Shown piece after piece: positions 9,288-18,717 of a stretch of DNA of 64,000 nucleotides. Made by a program: the position numbers and the translations under genes. The first letter of the stretch is position 1; every line of letters starts with the position of its first letter. Source of the DNA: Pseudomonadota bacterium (GTDB lineage: Bacteria; Desulfobacterota; Desulfovibrionia; Desulfovibrionales; Desulfovibrionaceae); the NCBI GenBank assembly GCA_023411815.1, contig JAEYOJ010000102.1:1-64000 (forward strand). Reading direction: 5' to 3'. Below the pieces are notes generated by a model. That model did not search any database, was not told where the DNA came from, and worked only from the letters and a program-made list of their open reading frames with translations.

Positions 9288-9617
9288 ATGATCATCGATA
9301 TCGTGGTCATCACTTTTGTCATCTTGGGCTTGGTGCTGTTCGTGGCCGGCACTCTGGGCATCCTGCGCCTGCCCGACGCCTACACGCGCCTGCACGCCGC
9401 CGGCAAGCTGGACACCCTGGGCTCCATCTGCCTGCTGTTCGGGCTGGCCCTGTGGCAGGCCCGCCATTTCGATCTCGCCCATCTGATCGTGGCGGCCAAG
9501 ATTCTTCTGATAATCGTGTTCGTCTCCTTCGCCAGCCCCACCGCGACCCATACCATGGTCGAGGCGGGAATGCGCGCGGGAATCTTGCCCTGGCGCAAGG
9601 GCGATAAGCGGAGGTAG
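9288..9617 (+). CDS. mrpG: Mrp antiporter subunit G (MbhC-like), 109 aa
   Basis: Small three-helix MrpG/MnhG subunit. The signature LGILRLPDAYTRLHAAGKLDTLG follows the first helix, then two more hydrophobic segments, and the chain ends in a basic tail (KGDKRR). An AGGAG site lies 9-10 bases before the ATG. It is two bases from the next gene's start. Position after mrpE and mrpF matches the archaeal mbhABC order. Confidence 0.93.
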   Translation: MIIDIVVITFVILGLVLFVAGTLGILRLPDAYTRLHAAGKLDTLGSICLLFGLALWQARHFDLAHLIVAAKILLIIVFVSFASPTATHTMVEAGMRAGILPWRKGDKRR

Positions 9618-9619
9618 CC

Positions 9620-9865
9620 ATGATCTTGGAAATCCAGTTTCTGGTGCTTTTGATGCTCATCGGCTGCGCCGTGGCCGCCATCACGATCAAGGACCTCCTG
9701 GGAGCGTCCATCGTCTTCGGCATATACAGCTTCATGATGTGCCTGCTGTGGCTGTCCATGGGCGCCGTCGACGTGGCCTTCACCGAGGCTGCCATCGGAG
9801 CCGGCATCAGTTCGGCTCTCATGTTCGCCGCCGTGTTTCGTACCACGAGGAGGACAAAGGATTGA
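9620..9865 (+). CDS. MbhD-like (DUF4040) membrane subunit of the Mrp complex, 81 aa
   Basis: Small three-helix protein matching the MbhD/DUF4040 module, which in standard Mrp systems is fused into the C-terminal part of the large MrpA subunit. The conserved segments are KDLLGASIVFGIYSFMMCLL and GAVDVAFTEAAIGAGISSAL, the second with the acidic residues (D, E) thought to line the ion path. A GGAGGT site precedes the ATG. Its 3' end overlaps the next gene by four bases, which suggests co-translation. The separate gene, rather than a fused MrpA, is the archaeal-type arrangement. Confidence 0.85.
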   Translation: MILEIQFLVLLMLIGCAVAAITIKDLLGASIVFGIYSFMMCLLWLSMGAVDVAFTEAAIGAGISSALMFAAVFRTTRRTKD

Positions 9866-10692
9866 AAAATCTAGCCCTCATAGCCACGATCCTGGCCGGC
9901 ATCGCTCTTGTCTACACGACGGGGGATTTCCCTTCCTGGGGCGACCCCGAGTCACCGGCCAGTCTGCATGTCTCCGAGCACTATATCTCGCAGAGCTATG
10001 AACTGACGCATACGCCCAATATCGTCACCGCCGTTCTGGCCGACTACCGCGGTTTCGACACGATGTTTGAAACCATCGTGGTCTTCACGGCGGCTCTGGC
10101 CTGCTTCTTCATTCTTCGCCGGCCCCGTAAAGAATGCACCCTGAGCCATTACTACTACCGGCACTTGGCCACTGGCCTGGTTGTGCGCATGCACGGGCCC
10201 TGCATCGCGCCGAGCGGCGGGGCGTTCGAGCAGATCGACTCGGACTGGACGCCTCAGGATATAGTGGTTGGCACCGTCTGCCGTCTGCTTATCCCCTTCA
10301 TCCAGATATTCGCGCTCTACGTTCTGGCTCATGGGCACTACAGCCCCGGCGGTGGATTCCAGGCCGGCGTCATTTTCGCGGCCAGCTATCTGCTGTTGGC
10401 CATTTCCCACGACCTGCGCGCCGTCACCGCCCGCATCAGCGAACGCTTCACGCACATTCTGGCCGCTACGGGCGTGATCCTCTATGCAGGCGTGGGCGTC
10501 CTCGGCATGGTCGAGGGCGCGAATTTCCTGGACTACGGAGGGCTTGCCGGCCTGCTGCGCATGGGCCTGGCTTCGGGCCACTCCCTGGGCATCCTGCTTG
10601 TGGAAACGGGCGTGGCCATGACCGTATGCGCCGGCCTGATCATGATCTTTAAGCTCGTCTCCTCCAAGGGGACCATTACCGAAGGACTGTAA
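9862..10692 (+). CDS. MbhE-MrpB (MbhF) fusion subunit, 276 aa
   Basis: The first about 90 residues look like MbhE: one N-terminal helix, a long exposed loop, then TPNIVTAVLADYRGFDTMFE and a second helix. The rest is a MrpB/MnhB-type domain with GHYSPGGGFQAGVIFAASYL and several helices. I use the TTG at 9862 as start because a strong GAGGAGG site lies eight bases upstream and it overlaps the preceding stop (the 9865 end). An in-frame start 41 codons further up would run through the preceding gene in another frame. TTG starts are uncommon, so the exact N-terminus deserves care. Joining MbhE and MrpB in one chain is a compact variant of the archaeal mbhE-mbhF pair. Confidence 0.85.
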   Translation: MKNLALIATILAGIALVYTTGDFPSWGDPESPASLHVSEHYISQSYELTHTPNIVTAVLADYRGFDTMFETIVVFTAALACFFILRRPRKECTLSHYYYRHLATGLVVRMHGPCIAPSGGAFEQIDSDWTPQDIVVGTVCRLLIPFIQIFALYVLAHGHYSPGGGFQAGVIFAASYLLLAISHDLRAVTARISERFTHILAATGVILYAGVGVLGMVEGANFLDYGGLAGLLRMGLASGHSLGILLVETGVAMTVCAGLIMIFKLVSSKGTITEGL

Positions 10693-10693
10693 C

Positions 10694-11080
10694 ATGGAAG
10701 AATTCCTGAACCAGTTCGTCGATCTCTTCAATTACTGGGGATACATCATCATCATGCTTACCGGCATGTACGCCATGATCGCCAAGCGTAACCTCATGAA
10801 GAAGATCATCGGGCTGGGCATATTCCAGACCTCCATCATGCTCTTCTATGTGGCCATCGGCTCCAAGAAAGGGGCGACCATTCCCATTCTGGCTTCCGGC
10901 GCAGGCCCCGCCGTTTCTCCGATGGACTACATCAACCCGCTGCCCCACGTGCTCATGCTTACGGCCATCGTCGTGTCCGTGGCCACATTGGGCGTGGCGC
11001 TGTCGCTTCTTCAGCAGATCTACCGCGCTCACGGTACGCTGGAGGAAAACGTAATCCTCGACCAGATCAGGCGGTCATAA
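10694..11080 (+). CDS. mrpC: Mrp antiporter subunit C (NuoK-like), 128 aa
   Basis: Three-helix subunit related to NuoK of respiratory complex I. It shows GLGIFQTSIMLFYVAIGSKKG and, after a loop, DYINPLPHVLMLTAIVVSVA, which is the family pattern for MrpC/MnhC. The ATG follows the previous stop by a single base and the gene ends three bases before mrpD, so the block from 9862 to 12583 is almost gapless. Confidence 0.93.
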   Translation: MEEFLNQFVDLFNYWGYIIIMLTGMYAMIAKRNLMKKIIGLGIFQTSIMLFYVAIGSKKGATIPILASGAGPAVSPMDYINPLPHVLMLTAIVVSVATLGVALSLLQQIYRAHGTLEENVILDQIRRS

Positions 11081-11083
11081 GGC

Positions 11084-12583
11084 ATGCACTACCCGGTCCT
11101 GACCATACTTCCCCTGCTCTTTGCGTCGTTCTTCATCGTCATCGCACACTGGATGGACAGGCGCGTGGAACTGCCCCTGTCCGTGGCTGCCCTGGGCACG
11201 TCCGTATGGGCCTCGGCCATGCTTTTGGCCCAAACCGTGGCCCATGGCCCGGCGACGTACCTGCTGGGCGGCTGGAGCCCCCCGTGGGGCATCGTCTTTG
11301 TCGTGGACCCGTTCTCGGCCGCCATGCTCTGTGTCGTGTCGGGTTTGGCCCTGCTCAACCTCCTGGCCAACCATGACCAGATCGAACAGGCCTTTCCGGA
11401 AAAGGCCCATGTTTTTCATGGCCTGTACCTGCTCACTACGGCCGGCCATCTGGGCATCCTGTCCACCGGCGACATCTTCAACCTCTATGTGCTCATCGAG
11501 GTCGCGGCCCTGAGCGGCTACGCGCTTCTCGCAATGGGCGGCAAACGGGCCTTTCAGGCGAGCCTCAACTACCTGCTCATCGGTTCCGTGGGAGCATCGT
11601 TCTACCTGTTCGGCATCGGCTATCTGTATATCAAGAGCGGCTCCCTCAACATGGCCGATATCGCCACCATCCTGCCTTCCCTGCTCGATTCGCCGGCGTT
11701 GGCCGCGGCCTTCGCCATCCTCATGCTCGGTTTGTGGGTCAAGATGGCCCTTTTTCCGTTCCACGCCTGGCTGCCGGGAGCATACTCCGAGTCCAACCCC
11801 ATCGCCGCCGGCCTGTTGGCGCCAATGACCACCAAGGTGATGGCCTACGTGGTGGTGCGCATGATCATCACGGTTCTCCCCGGGGACTTGCTGACCAACC
11901 TGCCTGCATTCTCGACCATCGCCGTCTGGCTGGCCACCGGAGCCATCGTGGCCGGAGCCTTGCTGGCCATGATGCAGAACAGCCTGCGCCGCATGCTCTG
12001 CTTCATCCTCGTGGCCGAAGTCGGCTATATGGTCGGAGGCTCGTTCATCGGCAACCGCACGGCCATGACCGGCACCATGCTGCATATCATCGCCGACGCG
12101 CTCATGACCGTGACCCTGTTCATGGCCGTCAGCAATATCGTCAGCAAGCGCGGCAGCGAAGCCCTGGCCGACATGAAAGGGCTGTTCCGCAGCATGCCCT
12201 TCACCATGGCCGCGTTCGTCCTGGGCGCCATGTCCATGATCGGCGTGCCGCCCCTGTGCGGCTTCTTCAGCAAATGGTACCTCGTTTCGGGTTCGCTGCA
12301 GGCCGGCCAGTATGTATTCGCCGGCGCGCTCATCTTCTCCAGCCTGATAAACGTGATCCTGTTCTTCCGCATCTTCGAGATCTGCTTCTTCGAAGGCGAA
12401 GGCGGTCATGAGCACGGACATCACGGACATGGCCATCACGAGGAAAGCGGTCTGGACGAAGTGCGCTGGACACGCCTGGTGCCTCTGGCCGCCGCGGCCC
12501 TAATCCTCATCGCCGTGGGCCTGTCCACGGGCTACATCGTCGACCGGGTCATCGCCGCCGCGCTCCCCGGTTCCATCGCCTGA
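11084..12583 (+). CDS. mrpD: Mrp antiporter subunit D (NuoN/M-like) with a His-rich loop, 499 aa
   Basis: Large polytopic subunit of the proton-conducting membrane transporter family (NuoL/M/N, MrpA/D). The transport glutamate is seen in NLYVLIEVAALSGYALLAMG and the partner lysine in PMTTKVMAYVVVRM; both are conserved in active members. Near the C-terminus (around residues 440-457), between membrane helices, is an unusual loop rich in His, Glu and Gly (GGHEHGHHGHGHHEESG), which looks able to bind metal or buffer protons. The rest follows the family. It lies directly after mrpC and 19 bases before a second D-type gene. Confidence 0.93.
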   Translation: MHYPVLTILPLLFASFFIVIAHWMDRRVELPLSVAALGTSVWASAMLLAQTVAHGPATYLLGGWSPPWGIVFVVDPFSAAMLCVVSGLALLNLLANHDQIEQAFPEKAHVFHGLYLLTTAGHLGILSTGDIFNLYVLIEVAALSGYALLAMGGKRAFQASLNYLLIGSVGASFYLFGIGYLYIKSGSLNMADIATILPSLLDSPALAAAFAILMLGLWVKMALFPFHAWLPGAYSESNPIAAGLLAPMTTKVMAYVVVRMIITVLPGDLLTNLPAFSTIAVWLATGAIVAGALLAMMQNSLRRMLCFILVAEVGYMVGGSFIGNRTAMTGTMLHIIADALMTVTLFMAVSNIVSKRGSEALADMKGLFRSMPFTMAAFVLGAMSMIGVPPLCGFFSKWYLVSGSLQAGQYVFAGALIFSSLINVILFFRIFEICFFEGEGGHEHGHHGHGHHEESGLDEVRWTRLVPLAAAALILIAVGLSTGYIVDRVIAAALPGSIA

Positions 12584-12602
12584 CAGGTGGGGTGAACAAG
12601 AC

Positions 12603-14072
12603 ATGCAGATAATCCATTCGATACAGCCCTTCCTGGCCGTGCTGGCGCCGCTGGTGGCCGTGCCGGGAATCCTCTCCGCTTCGCGCGCGCCCAACGCACG
12701 CGAGGCCTGGACATTCTTCGCGGCCCTGCTCATGTTCGGCCTGGTGGCCTCCATGGCCCCGGCCGTGCTAGACGGGCGCGAATACTACTTCCTGCTCGCT
12801 CCGGTCATTCCCGGCGCTCCGCTGGCCCTGCGCGTGGACGCCATGGGCATGCTCTTCGCCCTGGTGTCCTCCTCGCTGTGGGTGGTCACTTCGGCATACT
12901 CCATCGGCTACATGCGCGGCCTGAACGAGCACGCCCAGACGCGCTTCTTCGCCTACTTCGCCCTGTCGCTCTTCGCGGCCGTGGGCGTGGCCTTCTCCGC
13001 CAACCTGCTGACCATGTACCTCTTCTACGAATTGCTCTCCTTCGCCACATATCCCCTGGTCGCCCATCACCAGGACGAAGAGAGCAGGAAGTCGGGCCGC
13101 AAGTACCTGACCTTTATCGTAGGCACCTCCATCGGTCTGGTGCTGCCGGCCATGATCCTGGTCTACAACCTGACCGGCACCCTGGACTTCCAGGCCGCCG
13201 GGGCCATCGGCAGTCATGCCTCGGCCACGCTGCAGATCGTGCTCCTGGCCGCGCTTCTGTTCGGCTTTGCCAAGGCCGGGCTCATGCCCGTGCACTCCTG
13301 GCTGCCCGCGGCAATGGTCGCGCCCACGCCCGTCAGTTCGCTGCTGCACGCCGTGGCCGTGGTCAAGGTCGGCGTATTCTGCATCTTCCGCGTGGTCACG
13401 GGCGTGTTCGGCCCCGAGACCCTGACCAGCTTGGGCCTCGGCGGCTTCATCACCGCCGTGGCCGCGGTGACCATGACCGTGGCTTCGCTCATCGCCCTGA
13501 GTCAGGACGGCCTCAAGCGCCGGCTGGCCTTTTCGACCATCGGCCAGCTCTCGTATATCGTGCTCGGCGCCGGCCTGCTCAACGCCGCGGGCATGACCGG
13601 CGGCTTGCTGCACATCGCCATGCACGCCTTCGGCAAGATCACCCTGTTCTTCTGCGCTGGAGCCATTTTCGTAGCCACGGGGGAGAAATACATCAGCAAG
13701 ATGTCCGGCATCGGCCGGCGCATGCCCTTGACCATGCTGGCCTTCTTCATCGGCAGCCTGTCCATCATCGGCATTCCGCCCACCGGCGGCTTTCTGAGCA
13801 AGTGGAATCTGCTCATGGGCTGCATGGACGGCCAGCATTGGGTTCTGGCGGGCGTGCTCATCGCAAGTTCGTTGCTCAACGCGGCGTACTTCCTGCCCAT
13901 CGTTTACCGGGCTTTCTTCTGCCCGCCCGATCAGTGCCTGCACTCGGGTCCGGTACGCGAAGCGCCCATGATGTGTGTGGTTCCTCTGCTCATAACCGCG
14001 GGCATTTCCGTAGCCGTTTTCTTCTACCCCGACGTATTCCTGCAACTGGCCTACACGGCTTTGGCACAGTAA
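12603..14072 (+). CDS. Second MrpD/NuoL-type antiporter subunit, 489 aa
   Basis: Polytopic proton-transporting subunit with the conserved transport residues: Glu in MYLFYELLSFATYPLVAHHQ and Lys in LHAVAVVKVGVFCIFRVVTG. The middle carries KAGLMPVHSWLPAAMVAPTP, typical of NuoL/MrpA. It starts 19 bases after mrpD, behind a GGTGGGG-type site. It could stand in for the N-terminal, NuoL-like half of MrpA, which is otherwise missing from the operon. The exact subfamily assignment needs an alignment. Confidence 0.88.
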   Translation: MQIIHSIQPFLAVLAPLVAVPGILSASRAPNAREAWTFFAALLMFGLVASMAPAVLDGREYYFLLAPVIPGAPLALRVDAMGMLFALVSSSLWVVTSAYSIGYMRGLNEHAQTRFFAYFALSLFAAVGVAFSANLLTMYLFYELLSFATYPLVAHHQDEESRKSGRKYLTFIVGTSIGLVLPAMILVYNLTGTLDFQAAGAIGSHASATLQIVLLAALLFGFAKAGLMPVHSWLPAAMVAPTPVSSLLHAVAVVKVGVFCIFRVVTGVFGPETLTSLGLGGFITAVAAVTMTVASLIALSQDGLKRRLAFSTIGQLSYIVLGAGLLNAAGMTGGLLHIAMHAFGKITLFFCAGAIFVATGEKYISKMSGIGRRMPLTMLAFFIGSLSIIGIPPTGGFLSKWNLLMGCMDGQHWVLAGVLIASSLLNAAYFLPIVYRAFFCPPDQCLHSGPVREAPMMCVVPLLITAGISVAVFFYPDVFLQLAYTALAQ

Positions 14073-14085
14073 GGAGAGCCTTACC

Positions 14086-14352
14086 ATGGCACCGACCACA
14101 AGATTAAAGGACGGTCCGGCCGCAAACCGCAAGGTTCCGGGCCTGCCATCAGTGGCGCTATACGTTCTTCTGGCCGTCTGCACCCTTTCACTGCTGGCGG
14201 AACTGGCCATCCCTGGTTCGCCCCACTTCGGCTTCGACGGGTATTTCGGCTTCCACGCCCTGTTGGGCCTAGCCTCGGCAGGGGCGCTGACGCTGCTCGC
14301 CGTTGCGCTCGGAATGCTGCTGAAGCGCCGGGAGGACGATCATGATGACTAG
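14086..14352 (+). CDS. Small two-helix membrane protein in the Mrp operon, 88 aa
   Basis: I do not recognise a named family. The protein has a basic, proline-containing N-terminus (about 20 residues), two hydrophobic helices (about 23-42 and 55-78) and a highly charged end (KRREDDHDD). A clear AAGGAG site precedes the ATG, and its 3' end overlaps the next antiporter gene by 11 bases, so it is surely translated with the complex. An accessory or assembly subunit is the simplest guess; it is inference from position only. Confidence 0.75.
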   Translation: MAPTTRLKDGPAANRKVPGLPSVALYVLLAVCTLSLLAELAIPGSPHFGFDGYFGFHALLGLASAGALTLLAVALGMLLKRREDDHDD

Positions 14353-16129
14353 CTTCTCGCCTGCGGTCGCTTACATCGGCGGAGCCTTGCTGCTACCATT
14401 CCTCTGCGAGCGCACGCGCAAATGGTTCATGCTGGCCGTCGGCTTGCTGGGCCTGTATATGGTGGCCGCGACTGTTCCCGGCTCAATGGTCCAATTCCCC
14501 CTGGGCCCGCTTTCGAGCATTCCCCTGCAGGTCGACAGCCTGAACAAGGTCTTCGGCTTGATCTTCGCCATCAATGCCCTGGCCGCGTTCCTGTTCGCCT
14601 TCAAGCTGAAGGACCTAATCCAGCAGGTCGCCGCCCTCTTCTACATCGGCGCGTCCCTGGGCGTGGTGTTCGCCGGCGACCTCATCTCCCTGTACGTATT
14701 CTGGGAGATCATGGCCGTGGCCTCGACCTTCCTGATCCTGGCACGCAGGACCACGCGCTCCTACGCCGCGGCCTTCCATTATGTGCTCGTGCACCTCTTC
14801 GGCGGACTGTGCCTGCTGGTCGGCCTCATCCTGCACATCTCGCAGACCGGCTCCATGGGCATCGAGGTCCTGACTCAACAGACTCCGGCCACTTGGCTCA
14901 TGCTCATCGGAGTGCTGGTCAACGTCTCGGCCGTGCCTTTCTCCAGCTGGCTTACCGACGCATACCCCGAGGCCACCACCACCGGTGGCGTGATCCTCTC
15001 GGCCTACACCACCAAGACGGCGGTCTTCGTGCTCCTGCGCATGTTCCCCGGTTGGGAGGTGCTCATGCTGGCCGGTTGCGTCATGGTCCTGTACGGCGTT
15101 GTCTACGCGCTCATGGAAAGCGACATGCGCCGCCTGCTGGCCTACGGAATCACGGCCAAGGTAGGCTTCATGGTCACGGGCGCCGGCATCGGCACGTCCC
15201 TAGCACTCAGCGGCGCGGCGGCCCACGCCTTTGCCAGCGTGCTGTACACTTCGCTGTTGTGGATGTGCGCCGGCGCGGTCATCGAAGCCACGGGCAAGCG
15301 CAAGCTCGCCGACCTGGGCGGTCTGGCCCGCGCCATGCCGTGGACCACGGCCTTCTGCGTGATCGGAGCACTGACCATCTCGGCAATGCCCTTCACGGCT
15401 GGCTTCACCACCAAGACCCTCATCATCGAGGCCGCTGCCCAGGAGCATCTGACATGGGTCTGGCTGGCGCTGGAAGCGGCTTCCGCCGGTGTGGTGGTCT
15501 TCGCCGGCATCAAACTGCCCTGGCTCGTGTTCTTCGCCCGCAACGAAAACGCGCCGCAAGCCGTTCAGCAGGCGCGCGAGGTACAGCCGCACATGCTTTT
15601 GGCCATGGGGCTGGTCGCGCTGCTGTGCCTCGGACTGGGTTTCTATCCCGCTCCGCTGTATGCGCTTCTGCCAGCCGACCTCGCAGACCTGACGCTTTAT
15701 AAGCCCGGCAAGCTCATGTTCCAGATGCAAATCCTGCTCTTTGCGGCCCTGGCCGCGGTTCTGATCCTGCCCCGGCTCAGTCTGGATCGCCGCCGCAGTC
15801 TGGAGATCGACGCCGTGTATCGCGGGATCGCAAGGCTGTTCTACTCGGTCGTAGACATACTCTTCAACGGCATCAACGCCGCCAGCGCAGGGTTCGTTTC
15901 CCGCGTCGTCAAGGCCTTGGCTGCCTTCTGCACCGCCCTGCCCCTGGCCGTGGCCGGGATAGTGGCCGCCCCCGCCAATTGGCTGAGCGGCTCCGAGAGG
16001 CGTACTAGTCACGCATGGCGCGCCATGGCACAGGAAGCTCTGGCGACGGACACAATGCCCTCGGGCGCGACCATCCTCGTCATAACCCTTGGCCTGGCCT
16101 GCCTGGTGGCCGTGGCCGTTGTCCTTTAG
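14342..16129 (+). CDS. Third MrpD/MbhH-type antiporter subunit, 595 aa
   Basis: Polytopic proton-conducting subunit, longer than the other two because of a C-terminal extension of about 100 residues with at least one more helix (TILVITLGLACLVAVAVVL at the end). The transport residues are present: Glu in LISLYVFWEIMAVASTFLIL and Lys in AYTTKTAVFVLLRMF. An internal ATESDMRRLLAY-like stretch (ALMESDMRRLLAYGITAKVG) is typical for the family. The start codon lies inside the end of the preceding small gene; a second ATG follows immediately. With this gene the operon encodes three separate ion-channel subunits. Confidence 0.9.
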   Translation: MMTSFSPAVAYIGGALLLPFLCERTRKWFMLAVGLLGLYMVAATVPGSMVQFPLGPLSSIPLQVDSLNKVFGLIFAINALAAFLFAFKLKDLIQQVAALFYIGASLGVVFAGDLISLYVFWEIMAVASTFLILARRTTRSYAAAFHYVLVHLFGGLCLLVGLILHISQTGSMGIEVLTQQTPATWLMLIGVLVNVSAVPFSSWLTDAYPEATTTGGVILSAYTTKTAVFVLLRMFPGWEVLMLAGCVMVLYGVVYALMESDMRRLLAYGITAKVGFMVTGAGIGTSLALSGAAAHAFASVLYTSLLWMCAGAVIEATGKRKLADLGGLARAMPWTTAFCVIGALTISAMPFTAGFTTKTLIIEAAAQEHLTWVWLALEAASAGVVVFAGIKLPWLVFFARNENAPQAVQQAREVQPHMLLAMGLVALLCLGLGFYPAPLYALLPADLADLTLYKPGKLMFQMQILLFAALAAVLILPRLSLDRRRSLEIDAVYRGIARLFYSVVDILFNGINAASAGFVSRVVKALAAFCTALPLAVAGIVAAPANWLSGSERRTSHAWRAMAQEALATDTMPSGATILVITLGLACLVAVAVVL

Positions 16130-16153
16130 GCGTCATTCGCAAGGAGCCAACGT

Positions 16154-16633
16154 ATGAATTCCATACTCACCCCCAAGCGTTTCCCCGTGCTGCATGATGT
16201 CGAGGAGCGCATTATCGTGGCCCTCAACGATGCGGCGAAAATCAAGAAGTACACCCGCAACGAGATCGTCTTCCAGAAGGGCGAGGTGGCCCATGCCATC
16301 TACTTCCTGATGGCGGGCAAGGCGCTGTTCCAGGCCGCTGCAGGGCAGAACATGACCGTCTTCCTGGGGGCCCTCAGGCCCGGTTACATCTTCGGCTGGT
16401 CGGCGGTCATTCCCGGCCACAAGCATCATCACAGCGTGGTCTGCGCCGAGGATTCCGAGATCATCGAGGTTCCGGCCGAAGACCTGCGCAATATCCTGGA
16501 GTCCAACCCGAGCGGCGGCTACATCTTCCTGCGCAACATGTTCCAGCTGGCCAACGAGCGGTTGGAACTGCGCACGGACCAGTTGCTCAAGCTGTTCGAA
16601 TCCAACCCGCAACTGCAAATGCAGCAACCATAG
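16154..16633 (+). CDS. Cyclic-nucleotide-binding-domain protein without effector domain, 159 aa
   Basis: Single CNB (Crp-like beta-roll) domain: RNEIVFQKGEVAHAIYFLMA is the opening of the roll, and LGALRPGYIFGWSAVI occupies the place of the phosphate-binding cassette. It lacks the usual Arg of cAMP binders in the cassette, so the ligand may differ. A helical C-terminal region (RNMFQLANERLELRTDQLLK) follows, but there is no helix-turn-helix domain, so it is not a DNA-binding Crp protein. It begins 24 bases after the last antiporter gene with an AAGGAG site and is followed by a strong hairpin, so it is the last cistron of the Mrp operon and may sense a nucleotide to control the transporter. Confidence 0.85.
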   Translation: MNSILTPKRFPVLHDVEERIIVALNDAAKIKKYTRNEIVFQKGEVAHAIYFLMAGKALFQAAAGQNMTVFLGALRPGYIFGWSAVIPGHKHHHSVVCAEDSEIIEVPAEDLRNILESNPSGGYIFLRNMFQLANERLELRTDQLLKLFESNPQLQMQQP

Positions 16634-16665
16634 GCCAAGGGCCGACACATTCCGGCTGACGCAAA

Positions 16666-16693
16666 CGGCCCCGGAGGCAAGCCTCCGGGGCCG
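16666..16693 (+). terminator. Strong hairpin ending the Mrp operon
   Basis: A perfect 13-bp inverted repeat (16666-16678 with 16681-16693, two-base spacer) lies 33 bases after the last stop codon. There is no U-tract, so it may act as a 3'-end stabiliser or a weak terminator. Confidence 0.6.
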
Positions 16694-16921
16694 TCGTGCA
16701 TTCCGCGCCGTTATGATTTCACTTTACATCCTGCGGGGAATGGCTAATTGTCCCTCTGGTTTGCTCCGCGACCGGACAAGTATCCGGAACACCGGCCCGA
16801 TCCGTCAAGTCCCCGCCGATCCCTGCGATCGTCACGATCAGACTAAAGGCCGCCGTCCGCGGCGCGAATGCCGTGACTGGCGTAAGCCCATATCTATTCT
16901 TCTCCAACCCAAGGACCATTC

Positions 16922-18547
<1,626 letters not shown>

Positions 18548-18630
18548 TTTGTGAAGCATTCCGAAGGAGAATTTCCTTCGGGAGCGCGCCAGGCTACAGA
18601 TGTAAAAAAAGCGGCTTCCGCACGCACGTG

Positions 18631-18662
18631 AAAGGCCCGGCGAGCTTCCGCCGGGCCTTTTT
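18631..18662 (+). terminator. Intrinsic terminator after the helicase gene
   Basis: Perfect 12-bp stem (AAAGGCCCGGCG / CGCCGGGCCTTT, six-base loop) followed by more T residues, located 84 bases after the helicase stop and before the convergent phosphatase gene. Confidence 0.85.
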
Positions 18663-18717
18663 GTATCCGTCGCCAGTTGATCAGCGAGGGAGCGTATCCA
18701 AAGCGGCCAGCCCGTCT

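Noticed and set aside
11075..12439. 454-residue minus-strand frame opposite mrpD
   Set aside because: Full of His, Gln, Gly and Glu repeats, no recognisable domain, and lies exactly across a well-supported gene.
12768..14210. 480-residue minus-strand frame opposite the second antiporter gene
   Set aside because: Low-complexity His/Gly/Gln composition typical of antisense to GC-rich membrane proteins.
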